Below are positions 41,317-50,451 of a stretch of DNA of 64,000 bases, in pieces; within the stretch, counting starts at the first letter, position 1; every line of letters begins with the position of its first letter. Source of the stretch: Sandaracinobacteroides sp041675905 (GTDB lineage Bacteria > Pseudomonadota > Alphaproteobacteria > Sphingomonadales > Sphingomonadaceae); the NCBI GenBank assembly GCA_041675905.1, contig JBAYSX010000016.1, forward strand, positions 1 to 64,000, written 5' to 3'. The notes under the pieces were generated by a model, which saw only the letters and a program-made list of their open reading frames with translations, had not been told where the DNA came from and made no database searches. Made by a program: the position numbers and the translations under genes.

Positions 41317-41718
41317 ATGCTTATTCGTGAACTTGACACGATCCGTGAATCGGATCGCAACATCGTGACGGACGGCTGGGAAAGCGCCCGGCTGTTGCTG
41401 AAAGATGATGGAATGGGTTTCTCCTTCCACATCACCACCATGTATGCTGGCAAGGAATTGCACATGCATTACCAGAACCATCTGGAGGCGGTGTTTGTGC
41501 TGGCGGGCGAAGGCACCATCGAGGATCTGGATACCGGGGAAACGCACGAACTCGCCCCCGGCGTCCTGTATGTGCTGAACAATCATGATCGCCATATCGT
41601 GCGCCCGAAAACCGACATCGTAACGGCATGCGTGTTCAATCCGCCTGTTACCGGGCGCGAGGTTCATGACGAAAATGGCGCCTATCCCGCCGAAGCAGAG
41701 ATGGCGGCGGCTGGCTGA
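41317..41718 (+). CDS. ectC: Ectoine synthase EctC
   Basis: 133 residues. Cupin-fold protein: REDLxTxxxS-like start (LIRELDTIRESDRNIVTDGW), MGFSFHITTMYAGKELHMHY with the metal/substrate residues, EAVFVLAGEGTIEDLDTGET and YVLNNHDRHIVRPKTDIVT. It closes N-gamma-acetyl-diaminobutyrate to ectoine. Usual length ~130. It follows ectB by 21 bp with AGAAAG as ribosome site. Confidence 0.95.
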   Translation: MLIRELDTIRESDRNIVTDGWESARLLLKDDGMGFSFHITTMYAGKELHMHYQNHLEAVFVLAGEGTIEDLDTGETHELAPGVLYVLNNHDRHIVRPKTDIVTACVFNPPVTGREVHDENGAYPAEAEMAAAG

Positions 41719-41728
41719 GGTTCAGGGC

Positions 41729-42643
41729 ATGCAAGATTTGTACCCGTCCCGCCAGACGGCCAGCCCGGAGTTGCACCCCCGGATCGATCCGGTGGTGCAT
41801 GGACGCTGGCATCCAGGCGCACCGCTGACAGAAGCCCAGACGGAGCATTTCGATGCCCGGGGGTATCTGGTGCTGGAGAATCTGTTTTCGCCAGCCGAAG
41901 TGGCGGCGTTGCAAGCGGAAACGGCGCAGCTGCTGGCCGATCCGGCGGCGCTGGAAGCGGAAACGATGATCCTCGAGCCAAACAGCGGCGAGGTGCGATC
42001 CATTTTTCGTATCCACGAACAAAATCCGCTGATGGCGCGGCTGGCAGCGGATTCCCGCCTGGCTGGCGTTGCCCGATTCCTGCTGGACGATGAAGTTTAC
42101 ATTCATCAGTCCCGGCTCAACTACAAACCGGGGTTCCGTGGCAGGGAATTCTATTGGCATTCGGATTTTGAAACCTGGCATGTCGAGGACGGCATGCCGC
42201 GTATGCGCGCGCTGTCGATGTCGGTGCTGCTGGCGGAGAATACCCCGCATAATGGCCCGCTGATGCTGATTCCCGGCTCGCACAGAAACTATCTCACCTG
42301 CGTCGGGAAAACGCCGGAAAACCATTACCGCTCATCTCTTCGCAAGCAGGAATATGGTGTGCCTGACGCGGAAAGCCTGACGGCGATGGTGCGCGATTTC
42401 GGCATTGCGGCACCGCTTGGCAAACCGGGCACGGTGATCATTTTCGACTGCAATCTGATGCATGGGTCCAACGGCAATATCACGCCGCTGCCACGCACCA
42501 ATGCTTTCATGGTCTATAATGCGGTGTCAAACCGGCTGGCCGACCCGTTCGGCCCGCCGACGCCGCGCCCGCCATTTATCGCGGCGCGGAATGCGGAGCC
42601 GCTCACGATCTGCGCCGGGCCGCTGGTGGATCATGGCGGATGA
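41729..42643 (+). CDS. ectD: Ectoine 5-hydroxylase EctD
   Basis: 304 residues from ATG 41729. Fe(II)/2-oxoglutarate dioxygenase of the PhyH family: FDARGYLVLENLFSPAEVAA, the signature FYWHSDFETWHVEDGMPRMR with the first His and Asp iron ligands, MLIPGSHRNYL and the second His in FDCNLMHGSNGNITP. It hydroxylates ectoine at C5 to hydroxyectoine, which protects against heat and drying as well as salt. An upstream in-frame ATG (41666) overlaps ectC and is less likely. Confidence 0.95.
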   Translation: MQDLYPSRQTASPELHPRIDPVVHGRWHPGAPLTEAQTEHFDARGYLVLENLFSPAEVAALQAETAQLLADPAALEAETMILEPNSGEVRSIFRIHEQNPLMARLAADSRLAGVARFLLDDEVYIHQSRLNYKPGFRGREFYWHSDFETWHVEDGMPRMRALSMSVLLAENTPHNGPLMLIPGSHRNYLTCVGKTPENHYRSSLRKQEYGVPDAESLTAMVRDFGIAAPLGKPGTVIIFDCNLMHGSNGNITPLPRTNAFMVYNAVSNRLADPFGPPTPRPPFIAARNAEPLTICAGPLVDHGG

Positions 42644-43997
42644 ACTGACAGATCCCCCGGAACCTGCGCCCTCCGGCCTGCTGCGACGCGCCATCGCTGC
42701 TTCCGCCATCGGTAACGCTACCGAGTGGTTCGATTATGGTATTTATGCCTATGGCGTGGTGTGGATTTCGGCGGCGCTGTTTCCCGGCAACACGCAGGAG
42801 GCGACACTTTTCGCGCTCGCCACCTTCGCCATTTCCTTCCTGATGCGCCCGTTCGGGGGTCTGTTCTGGGGTCCACTGGGGGACAAGATCGGACGCAAGT
42901 CCATCTTGTCCTTCACGATTTTACTGATGTCGGGGGCGACTTTCTGCATTGGCCTTATTCCATCCTACGACGATATCGGCTTCTGGGCCCCGACCTTGCT
43001 GATTGTCTTGCGGATGGTGCAGGGTTTTTCGACCGGCGGCGAATATGGCTGCGCCGCCACCTTCATGGCCGAATATGCGCCGGACGATAAACGCGGTTTT
43101 TGCGGCAGTTTTCTCGAATTCGGTACGCTTGGCGGCTTTGCGCTCGGCGCGTTGCTGATGCTGGGCTTTTCAGCGCTGCTGACCGACGCCCAGATGCACG
43201 ACTGGGGCTGGCGTCTGCCCTTCCTGATGGCCGCACCCATGGGCTTCGTTGGCCTGTATCTGCGGTCGAAAATGCAGGACACGCCGGTTTTCCGGGAATG
43301 TGCCGTGGATGCCGATGAGAATATGTTTTCGAAGCTGGGGTTGCTGTTCCGCGAATATCGCCGGCCCATGCTGGTGCTGTCCGGCCTCGTTATCGCGCTG
43401 AATATCGTCAATTATACATTGCTCAGCTATATGCCCACCTATCTGGCAATGAACATCGGCTTGTCGCAGGATCAGGCGCTGATTGTGCCCATTTTGGGCA
43501 TGTTGTTCATGATGCTGCTATTGCCGCTGGCCGGTATGTTATCGGACCGGATCGGTCGCAAGCCTTTGTGGTGGTTTTCGCTGACCGGGTTATTCGTGCT
43601 GGCGGTGCCGCTGTTCAATCTGATGGGAACAGGACTTGCTGGCGCCACCATCGGTTTTCTGGTGCTGGGGTTGCTCTATGTACCACAACTGGCAACGATT
43701 TCCGCCACATTCCCGGCGATGTTCCCGACCCATATACGCTTCGCCGGCTTCGCCATCGCCTATAACGTCGCGACATCCCTGTTCGGCGGCACCGCACCGG
43801 CAATCAATGCCTGGGCCATCGGCGCAGCCGGCGATATGGTGATGCCCGCCTATATCATGATGGGCGGATGCGCGATCGGGGGTATTGCCCTGCTGTTCCT
43901 GATAGAAACGGCGGGTGAATCCTTGCGCGGAACCGGCATACCGGGCGCGCAAACGATAGCTGTTGGTGAAAATCGGTTACGCACCGGCAGGGCCTGA
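42633..43997 (+). CDS. MFS transporter, MHS/ProP family, probable compatible-solute carrier
   Basis: 454 residues from ATG 42633, overlapping ectD by 11 bp. Twelve membrane segments; AIGNATEWFDYGIYAYGVVW and RPFGGLFWGPLGDKIGRKSI are hallmarks of the metabolite:H+ symporter (ProP) group, with a second GMLSDRIGRKPL loop in the second half. ProP-type carriers bring in proline, betaine and ectoine. As last gene of the ect operon it likely recovers or imports ectoines. It lacks the long C-terminal coiled coil of E. coli ProP, so osmosensing may differ. Confidence 0.85.
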   Translation: MADELTDPPEPAPSGLLRRAIAASAIGNATEWFDYGIYAYGVVWISAALFPGNTQEATLFALATFAISFLMRPFGGLFWGPLGDKIGRKSILSFTILLMSGATFCIGLIPSYDDIGFWAPTLLIVLRMVQGFSTGGEYGCAATFMAEYAPDDKRGFCGSFLEFGTLGGFALGALLMLGFSALLTDAQMHDWGWRLPFLMAAPMGFVGLYLRSKMQDTPVFRECAVDADENMFSKLGLLFREYRRPMLVLSGLVIALNIVNYTLLSYMPTYLAMNIGLSQDQALIVPILGMLFMMLLLPLAGMLSDRIGRKPLWWFSLTGLFVLAVPLFNLMGTGLAGATIGFLVLGLLYVPQLATISATFPAMFPTHIRFAGFAIAYNVATSLFGGTAPAINAWAIGAAGDMVMPAYIMMGGCAIGGIALLFLIETAGESLRGTGIPGAQTIAVGENRLRTGRA

Positions 43998-44003
43998 ACA
44001 AAT

Positions 44004-44033
44004 ACACCGCCGCCCGTTCAGAAGCGGCGGTGT
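44004..44033. terminator. Terminator between convergent operons
   Basis: ACACCGCCGC and GCGGCGGTGT form a perfect 10-bp stem with a 10-nt loop, between the MFS gene and mmsB, which converge. A/T-rich flanks on both sides fit a two-way terminator. Confidence 0.65.
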
Positions 44034-44044
44034 TACGGATATTT

Positions 44045-44938
44045 TCAGTCGTTTACCGGCTGGCCATTCAGGAAACGGATCATCGCGGAGAAATCCCGCC
44101 CGCCGCCACCGGCATTGGACAGTGCCTGGTAAAGCGCTTCAGCCGCTGCGCCCATTGGCACGCTGGCGTCGGCATCCTGCGCCGCCGTCAGCGCCAGCTT
44201 CAGATCCTTCAGCATCAGCGCCGATGCGAAGCCCCCGCGATAATCGCGATCCGCGGGACTCTGCGGACCAACACCCGGTACCGGGCAATAACTGGTGACG
44301 GACCAGCTCTGACCGGACGCCTTCGACGTGATGTCGTAAAAGGTTTGCGCGTCCAGCCCGAGCTTTTCCGCAAGCAGAAATGCCTCACAGGTGGCGACCA
44401 TGTTCGCGCCCAACAGCATATTGTTGCAAATTTTCGCGGCCTGGCCGGCTCCGGCGCCGCCGGCATGGATCACCGCCTTGCCCATTTTCTCCAGGATCGG
44501 GCGGGCACGCTCGAAGGCCGCCGTCTCGCCGCCCACCATGAATGTCAGCGCGCCATCGTTCGCCGCCGCAATGCCGCCGGATACCGGTGCATCGACCATC
44601 GCGATGTCCTTGTCGCCTGCCTGTACGATCACCGCCCGGGCGGAAGCGACGTCGATCGTCGAGCAATCGATGAGCAATGCCGATTTCGGCACCGCGCCGA
44701 AAATCTCATCGCCATATACCTGCCGGACATGGCGCCCGGCGGGCAGCATTGTCACCACAAATTCCGCATCGGTCGCGGCATCCGCGGCGGACGTCGCGCG
44801 CGTGCATCCGGCAGCTTCGGCGCGCGCCAGCGCCGCTTCGGCAAGGTCGAATGCTTTCACCTGGTGTCCGGCCCGGGCGAGATTGGCGGCCATGCCGCCT
44901 CCCATATTGCCAAGGCCGATAAAGCCAATCCTGCTCAT
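44045..44938 (-). CDS. mmsB: 3-hydroxyisobutyrate dehydrogenase
   Basis: 297 residues from ATG 44938, coupled to the gene before by TGATG. NAD motif IGFIGLGNMGGGMAANLARA, substrate signature VDAPVSGGIAAANDGALTFM, and the catalytic lysine in GAGQAAKICNNMLLGANMV. It oxidises 3-hydroxyisobutyrate to methylmalonate semialdehyde in valine breakdown. The product is the substrate of MmsA at the head of this operon. Confidence 0.93.
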   Translation of the reverse strand: MSRIGFIGLGNMGGGMAANLARAGHQVKAFDLAEAALARAEAAGCTRATSAADAATDAEFVVTMLPAGRHVRQVYGDEIFGAVPKSALLIDCSTIDVASARAVIVQAGDKDIAMVDAPVSGGIAAANDGALTFMVGGETAAFERARPILEKMGKAVIHAGGAGAGQAAKICNNMLLGANMVATCEAFLLAEKLGLDAQTFYDITSKASGQSWSVTSYCPVPGVGPQSPADRDYRGGFASALMLKDLKLALTAAQDADASVPMGAAAEALYQALSNAGGGGRDFSAMIRFLNGQPVND

Positions 44939-45711
44939 CAGCGTCCTTTCCATTGACCGGCGCGCTTTTCCACGAACGCCTGCATGCCTTCAGCCTTGTC
45001 TTCCGTCGCGCACAGGCCATTGAAAATCCGGCGCTCGAACAGCAGGCCATGGTTCAGGCCGGTTTCAAACGCAGCGTTCACCATTTCCTTGTTCGCGATG
45101 GTCGCCAGTGGGGGCAGCGCGGCAATGGCGGCGGCCGTTTTCAAAGCCTCGTCCAGCAGTTCGGCGGCGGGCACCACGCGGGAAACGAGGCTTGCGCGTT
45201 CGGCTTCCGCGGCATCCATGAAACGACCGGTCAGGCACATTTCCATGGCCTTGGACTTGCCAACCGCGCGCGTCAGCCGTTGCGAGCCGCCCATGCCCGG
45301 CGCAACCCCCAGCTTGATCTCCGGCTGGCCGAATTTCGCGGTATCTGCCGCGATGATGAAATCGGCCATCATGGCCAGTTCACATCCGCCACCCAGTGCG
45401 AAGCCGGCAACGGCGGCAATCCAGGGCTTGCGGGTCGCGGTCACCCGCTCGAAACCGGCAAAGAAATCTTCACCGTACATTTCCGCGAAGCCCTTGGGTT
45501 GCATTTCCTTGATGTCGGCCCCGGCGGCAAAGGCTTTCTCGTTGCCCGTCAATACCGCGCAACGCTGCGTCGGATCGGCATCGAAAGCGGCAAAGGCGGC
45601 GATCAGGTCGGCCAACACTGTCGTATTAAGCGCGTTCAGGGCTTGCGGGCGGTTCAGGCGGATAAGGGTGACGGCGTCGTGACGCTCGACCAGGATAGTT
45701 TCATAAGTCAA
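44938..45711 (-). CDS. Enoyl-CoA hydratase
   Basis: 257 residues from TTG 45711, chosen because GGAAGGAG lies 8 bases upstream and TTGA overlaps the stop of the previous gene; a longer frame starts inside that gene. Crotonase fold: NEKAFAAGADIKEMQ with the oxyanion hole, ALGGGCELAMMADFIIAADT, and the two catalytic Glu in the AKFGQPEIKLG...GSQRLTR region. It hydrates methacrylyl-CoA or similar enoyl-CoA in the valine pathway. Confidence 0.9.
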   Translation of the reverse strand: MTYETILVERHDAVTLIRLNRPQALNALNTTVLADLIAAFAAFDADPTQRCAVLTGNEKAFAAGADIKEMQPKGFAEMYGEDFFAGFERVTATRKPWIAAVAGFALGGGCELAMMADFIIAADTAKFGQPEIKLGVAPGMGGSQRLTRAVGKSKAMEMCLTGRFMDAAEAERASLVSRVVPAAELLDEALKTAAAIAALPPLATIANKEMVNAAFETGLNHGLLFERRIFNGLCATEDKAEGMQAFVEKRAGQWKGR

Positions 45712-46769
45712 TTTGCGGCTCCTTCCTCGATAGGGGTCCATGCGTCAGCTGCGTCCAGCGGCTGGAAAATGGCGTCGATCAGTGCGTCGTCCACGCCCTC
45801 CGGTGTCGACGGATCCCACTGCGGATTATTATCCTTGTCGATCAGCAGCGCCCGCACGCCTTCAGGGAAGTCGGGCCGTGCCACAACATGCCAGGCGATG
45901 GCATATTCCATGCGCATTTCATCAGCGAAATTGTCGATGTTCGCTGCCTCGCGCAATTGCCGCAGCGAAACCTTGCACGACTGCGGCGACTTGGTCGCCA
46001 GTATCTGATGTTGTTTCGTTGCCCATGCGCCACCATCCGCCGCCAGCGCCACGAGCACATCTTCGTAACGCTCCGCAGCAAACAGCCGGTCGATATCGGC
46101 GCGCAATCCCTCGATCGCGGCTGCCGGCGGAGCGCTGGACAGATCGGCAAGGACGGTTTCGACGTCTTGCGGATTGGCTACCAGACGCGCTTTCGCGTCT
46201 TCGAGCCGGCTGCTTTCCAGGTAATGGGTAGCAAGCCCCAGCGCAAGACAATCCGCACCGTCGAGCCGCGCACCGGTCAGCGCCACATATTGGCCTACGC
46301 GTCCGGGCAACCGCGACAAATAACGGCCGCCGCCGACATCCGGAAACAGACCGATGCCGGTTTCGGGCATGGCGAACATGGTCCGCTCCGTCGCCACGCG
46401 ATAATTGGCCGGCATGGAAATCCCTACGCCGCCACCCATGGTGATTCCGTCGATAATCGCAATTACCGGCTTCGGATAGACAAACAGCAGATGGTTAAGC
46501 CGATATTCCGTATGGAAAAAGGTGCGGGCCTCAACCTTGTCGCCCCGCGCGCTGTCGGCCAGAGCCCGCACATCGCCGCCGGCGCAAAAGCCCCGGCCAT
46601 CCATATGATCGATCAGCACGGCTTCGACCGCTGGCTCGTTACGCCATTCAAGCAGTACCGCGATCATCGCTTCGCACATGCCGAGGTTCAGGGCGTGTAT
46701 GGCTTTTGGCCGGTTAAGGCGGATGCGACCGACCTTCCCTTCCACAAACGCGACGATTTCCTGCGTCAT
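45708..46769 (-). CDS. 3-hydroxyisobutyryl-CoA hydrolase
   Basis: 353 residues. Crotonase-like, with the HIBYL-CoA hydrolase features GRGFCAGGDVRALADS, KPVIAIIDGITMGGGVGISM and MPETGIGLFPDVGGGRYLSR, plus the ~100-residue C-terminal extension of this subfamily (SPQSCKVSLRQLREA). It releases 3-hydroxyisobutyrate from its CoA ester, so the carbon can leave for MmsB. Overlaps both neighbours by 4 bases, in a tightly packed operon. Confidence 0.9.
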   Translation of the reverse strand: MTQEIVAFVEGKVGRIRLNRPKAIHALNLGMCEAMIAVLLEWRNEPAVEAVLIDHMDGRGFCAGGDVRALADSARGDKVEARTFFHTEYRLNHLLFVYPKPVIAIIDGITMGGGVGISMPANYRVATERTMFAMPETGIGLFPDVGGGRYLSRLPGRVGQYVALTGARLDGADCLALGLATHYLESSRLEDAKARLVANPQDVETVLADLSSAPPAAAIEGLRADIDRLFAAERYEDVLVALAADGGAWATKQHQILATKSPQSCKVSLRQLREAANIDNFADEMRMEYAIAWHVVARPDFPEGVRALLIDKDNNPQWDPSTPEGVDDALIDAIFQPLDAADAWTPIEEGAAN

Positions 46770-47908
46770 TGGCGAACCATCTCCCGGCCGACGATCATGC
46801 GCATGATTTCGTTGGTTCCTTCCAATATGCGATGCACGCGCAGATCGCGCAGGATTTTTTCAACCGGATAGTCTTTCAGATACCCATAACCGCCATGCAG
46901 TTGCAGCGCCCGGTCTGCTACCGACCAGCCGGTATCGGTCGCCAGCCGTTTCGCCATGGCGGCAAAGCGGGTCTTGTCGGCGGCATTGTCCGTCACCCTC
47001 ACCGCGGCCGCATAGAGCAGCACCCGTGCGGCCTGCAGTTCGGTTTCCATATCCGCAAGCGTGAACTGGACGGTCTGGAAATCGGCGATCGGCTGGCCAA
47101 ATTGCTGGCGTTCGCGGGTGTAGGCGAGCGCCTCATCCAGCGCGCGCTGCGCGCCGCCCAGAGAACAGGCGCCGATATTCAGTCGTCCGCCGTCCAGGCC
47201 CATCATGGCGATGCGAAATCCTTCGCCTTCGCCGCCCACCCGGTTGGCAACCGGCACCCGCACACCATCAAAATTGACCTGTGCGGTCGGCTGCGAGTTC
47301 CAGCCAAGCTTTTTCTCTTGCGCGCCGAAACTGACGCCAGGCATGTCTTTCTCGATCACGAGGCAGGAAATGCCTTTTGGTCCGTCTTCGCCGGTGCGGA
47401 CCATGGTGACATAAATTTCATTCTCGCCACCGCCCGAAATAAAGGCTTTCGACCCGGTGACGACATAATGATCGCCGTCGCGCACGGCTTTCGTTTTCAG
47501 CGCCGCCGCATCCGAGCCGGAGCCCGGCTCGGTCAGGCAATAGCTCCCGAGTTTTTCGCAGGAAACCATTGCCGGCAGGTAGGCCGCTTTCACCTCATCG
47601 CCGCCGAAGCGGTCGATCATCCAGGCGGACATATTGTGGATCGAGATGAAAGCGGAGGTGGAGGGACAGCCGTAGGCCATCGCCTCCATGATGAGCGCAG
47701 CTTCCAGTCGACCCAGACCGATGCCGCCGCCCGCCTCCGACACATAAATTGCGCCAAAGCCGAGCTCGGCAGCGGCTTTCACCACGTCGCGCGGGAAGAT
47801 TTTCTCTTCATCCCAGTGGGCCGCGTGCGGTGTGATGGCGTCCGCCGTAAACCGGCGCGCCATCTCCTGAATGGCGCGCTGGTCGTCGGTCAGGTCAAAC
47901 TGGCTCAT
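46766..47908 (-). CDS. Acyl-CoA dehydrogenase, probable isobutyryl-CoA dehydrogenase
   Basis: 380 residues. FAD-dependent ACAD: CLTEPGSGSDAAALKTKAV, YVVTGSKAFISGGGENEIYV, GYLKDYPVEKILRDLRVHRI and the closing LEGTNEIMRMIVGREMV, where the catalytic Glu of this subfamily lies (EGTNEI). Together with the surrounding valine genes it most likely oxidises isobutyryl-CoA to methacrylyl-CoA. Short/branched-chain substrate is inferred from context. Confidence 0.9.
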   Translation of the reverse strand: MSQFDLTDDQRAIQEMARRFTADAITPHAAHWDEEKIFPRDVVKAAAELGFGAIYVSEAGGGIGLGRLEAALIMEAMAYGCPSTSAFISIHNMSAWMIDRFGGDEVKAAYLPAMVSCEKLGSYCLTEPGSGSDAAALKTKAVRDGDHYVVTGSKAFISGGGENEIYVTMVRTGEDGPKGISCLVIEKDMPGVSFGAQEKKLGWNSQPTAQVNFDGVRVPVANRVGGEGEGFRIAMMGLDGGRLNIGACSLGGAQRALDEALAYTRERQQFGQPIADFQTVQFTLADMETELQAARVLLYAAAVRVTDNAADKTRFAAMAKRLATDTGWSVADRALQLHGGYGYLKDYPVEKILRDLRVHRILEGTNEIMRMIVGREMVRQ

Positions 47909-47929
47909 TCCTGTCCCCCTGTCTGTTGC

Positions 47930-49438
47930 TTATCCCATGGTCGGGATAATGAAGGCGCTGTCGCCGCTGTCGCCGCCATCCGGCCACCGCTGGGTAACGA
48001 CCTTCGTCTTCGTGTAGAAACGCACACCTTCCGTACCATATTGGTTGGTATCGCCAAAGGCGGAACGCTTCCAGCCGCCAAAACTGTGGTAGGCGACCGG
48101 CACAGGGATCGGCACATTCACGCCAACCAGGCCGACATTGACGCGCGAGACGAATTCGCGCGCGGCGTGGCCGTTGCGGGTGAAGATGGCGACGCCATTG
48201 CCATATTGATGCTCGCTCGGCAGACGCAGCGCTTCCTCGAAATCATTGGCCCGCACGATTTGCAGCACGGGGCCGAAAATTTCTTCCTGATAGCTTTGCA
48301 TCGACGTCTTCACATGGTCGAACAGCGTCGGCCCAACGAAGAAGCCTTCTTCATGCCCCTGCAGCTTGAAGCCACGGCCATCAACGACCAGTTCCGCGCC
48401 TTCATCGACGCCCATCTGGATGTAGCTTTCGACCTTCGCCTTGTGCGCGGCGGTCACCACCGGGCCATAATGCGCGTCATTGTCGGTCGATACGCCGATA
48501 CGCAGCGCCTCGATCGCGGGCAGCAGCGCCGCGCGCAAACGCTCGGCGGTTTCCTGACCTACCGGCACCGCCACGGGCAGCGCCATGCAGCGCTCGCCAG
48601 CGGAACCAAAGGCAGCACCGGTCAGATCCTTGACCACCTGATCCATGTCGGCGTCCGGCATGACGATGCCGTGATTCTTTGCGCCGCCCATCGCCTGGAC
48701 ACGCTTGCCGTTGGCGGTGCCCCGGCTGTAAATATATTGCGCGATATCGGAAGAGCCGACGAAGCTGATCGCCTTGATTTCCGGATGGTCGATGATCGCA
48801 TCCACCATTTCCTTGTCGCCCTGAACAACCTGAAGAATGCCCTCGGGGAGGCCCGCTTCCAGCATCAGTTCGGCCAGGCGCACCGGCACGGACGGATCGC
48901 GCTCGCTGGGCTTCAGGATGAAGGCGTTGCCGCACGCAATCGCAATGCCGAACATCCACATCGGGATCATCGCCGGGAAGTTGAATGGCGTGATACCGGC
49001 GACAACACCCAGCGGCTGGCGCATCGAATAGACATCAATGCCGGGTCCTGCGCCTTGCGAATATTCGCCCTTCAGCACATGCGGAATACCACACGCAAAT
49101 TCAATGACTTCCAGGCCGCGCTGAATATCGCCGCGCGAATCAGCCAGCACCTTGCCATGTTCGGACGACAGCAATTCCGCCAGTTCGTCCATATTCTGTT
49201 CGATCAAATTCTTGAATGCGAACATCACCCGGGCGCGCCGCTGCGGATTCGTGGCTGCCCAGCCCGGCTGCGCGGCAAGCGCCGCATTCATCGCACGATC
49301 GAGATCGGCGGAGGTCCCGAGCCCGACGCGCGCCTGAACCTGGCCGGTGTTGGGGTTGAAAACATCATGATAGCGGCTGGCGCGGGATTCGCCGCCGCCG
49401 GCAATGACATGCGACAGTTCACGTAATGCGGTAGCCAT
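47930..49438 (-). CDS. mmsA: Methylmalonate-semialdehyde dehydrogenase (acylating)
   Basis: 502 residues from ATG 49438 (GGGAG upstream). CoA-acylating ALDH: HDVFNPNTGQVQARVGLGTS, ITPFNFPAMIPMWMFGIAIA, SFVGSSDIAQYIYSRG, the catalytic cysteine in AAFGSAGERCMALPVAV, and QEEIFGPVLQIVRAN. It turns methylmalonate semialdehyde into propionyl-CoA, the last step of this valine route. First gene of the operon, divergent from a LysR regulator. Confidence 0.95.
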   Translation of the reverse strand: MATALRELSHVIAGGGESRASRYHDVFNPNTGQVQARVGLGTSADLDRAMNAALAAQPGWAATNPQRRARVMFAFKNLIEQNMDELAELLSSEHGKVLADSRGDIQRGLEVIEFACGIPHVLKGEYSQGAGPGIDVYSMRQPLGVVAGITPFNFPAMIPMWMFGIAIACGNAFILKPSERDPSVPVRLAELMLEAGLPEGILQVVQGDKEMVDAIIDHPEIKAISFVGSSDIAQYIYSRGTANGKRVQAMGGAKNHGIVMPDADMDQVVKDLTGAAFGSAGERCMALPVAVPVGQETAERLRAALLPAIEALRIGVSTDNDAHYGPVVTAAHKAKVESYIQMGVDEGAELVVDGRGFKLQGHEEGFFVGPTLFDHVKTSMQSYQEEIFGPVLQIVRANDFEEALRLPSEHQYGNGVAIFTRNGHAAREFVSRVNVGLVGVNVPIPVPVAYHSFGGWKRSAFGDTNQYGTEGVRFYTKTKVVTQRWPDGGDSGDSAFIIPTMG

Positions 49439-49516
49439 GCGATATACTCCCATTGAAGATTTGACCCTGTTTCCATTACTCCGGGAGATAGCGCAAGGGG
49501 TCGACACGCAGGAGGC

Positions 49517-49534
49517 ACCTGCAATATTGCAGGT
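49517..49534. promoter_or_regulatory. Perfect 18-bp palindrome between mmsA and lysR-type gene
   Basis: ACCTGCAATATTGCAGGT, with no mismatch, ends 2 bp before the start of the LysR gene and 79 bp from mmsA. The T-N11-A core expected for LysR binding is contained. Binding here would block the regulator's own ribosome site and could activate mmsA. Confidence 0.6.
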
Positions 49535-49536
49535 AT

Positions 49537-50451
49537 ATGCATTGGGATGATCTTCGCATATTTCTCGCCGTCGCGCGCACCGGGCAGATCGCCCGCGCGG
49601 CGCCCGTTCTCGGTATCGACCCGACAACGGTCGGCCGACACCTGCGGCGGCTGGAAAAAGCGATGGGCCAGATCCTGTTCGAGCGCCATCCCGGAGGGCA
49701 GAAACTGACGGAAGCCGGTGAACGCCTGATCGGTCACGCCGAAACTTTCGAGCGGTTATTACAGGAAATCGCACCGGGCGGGCCGGACAAGCCGGCCGGG
49801 ATGGTTCGTGTCAGCACATCGGAAGGTTTCGGCACCTGGTTTGTTGCGCACCATCTGGGCGAATTCATGCAGGATCATCCGGCTATCCAGATCGATCTGG
49901 TCGCCAACAGTGGTTTTCTTAGCCCATCAAAACGGGAAACGGACGTCGCAATCCTGCTGGCCAGACCCAGAAAGGGCCCGCTGATCACGCGCCGCCTCAC
50001 CAATTATCGTCTGAAAATATTTGCGGCAAAAACCTATCTGGCGCAACACCCGCCGATATATACCCCGGATGCCCTGCGCGATCACACGCTGATCGGATAT
50101 ATTCCCGATTTCGTCTATGCACCCGAGCTGCATTATCTCAACGAAGTCGCACCCGGCCTTGAACCCAGGCTGCGATCATCCAGCATCAATGCGCAATATC
50201 GCATGACGGCGGCCGGCGCGGGTATCGCGATCCTGCCCTGTTTTATCGGTGACACCGATCCACTGCTTCAACGCGTCTTGCCGGATTTCGAAATCCAGCG
50301 CTCTTTCTGGCTCGTCACCCATCAGGATACGCATAACGCCCCGCGCATCCGTCAGTTCACCAACTGGCTGACCGATCTCACCATCCGCCGTCGGGACAGG
50401 CTGCTGGGTCTTGTGCCGGACGTCAACGCCGTCCCGGCCCCGGCGGCCTGA
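49537..50451 (+). CDS. LysR-family regulator of the valine operon
   Basis: 304 residues. Winged helix at the N-terminus (DDLRIFLAVARTGQIARAAP, then GIDPTTVGRHLRRLEKAM), then a periplasmic-binding-like effector domain (VRVSTSEGFGTWFVAHHLGE). Divergent from mmsA with ~98 bp between; by usual LysR logic it controls the mms operon and itself. The effector may be a branched-chain intermediate (inference). Its 3' end overlaps the convergent zinc-ribbon gene by 29 bp. Confidence 0.85.
   Translation: MHWDDLRIFLAVARTGQIARAAPVLGIDPTTVGRHLRRLEKAMGQILFERHPGGQKLTEAGERLIGHAETFERLLQEIAPGGPDKPAGMVRVSTSEGFGTWFVAHHLGEFMQDHPAIQIDLVANSGFLSPSKRETDVAILLARPRKGPLITRRLTNYRLKIFAAKTYLAQHPPIYTPDALRDHTLIGYIPDFVYAPELHYLNEVAPGLEPRLRSSSINAQYRMTAAGAGIAILPCFIGDTDPLLQRVLPDFEIQRSFWLVTHQDTHNAPRIRQFTNWLTDLTIRRRDRLLGLVPDVNAVPAPAA

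Noticed and set aside
46769..49426. An 885-codon plus-strand open frame
   Set aside because: It is antisense to the acyl-CoA dehydrogenase and mmsA genes, whose motifs are complete; long mirror frames are common in GC-rich DNA.
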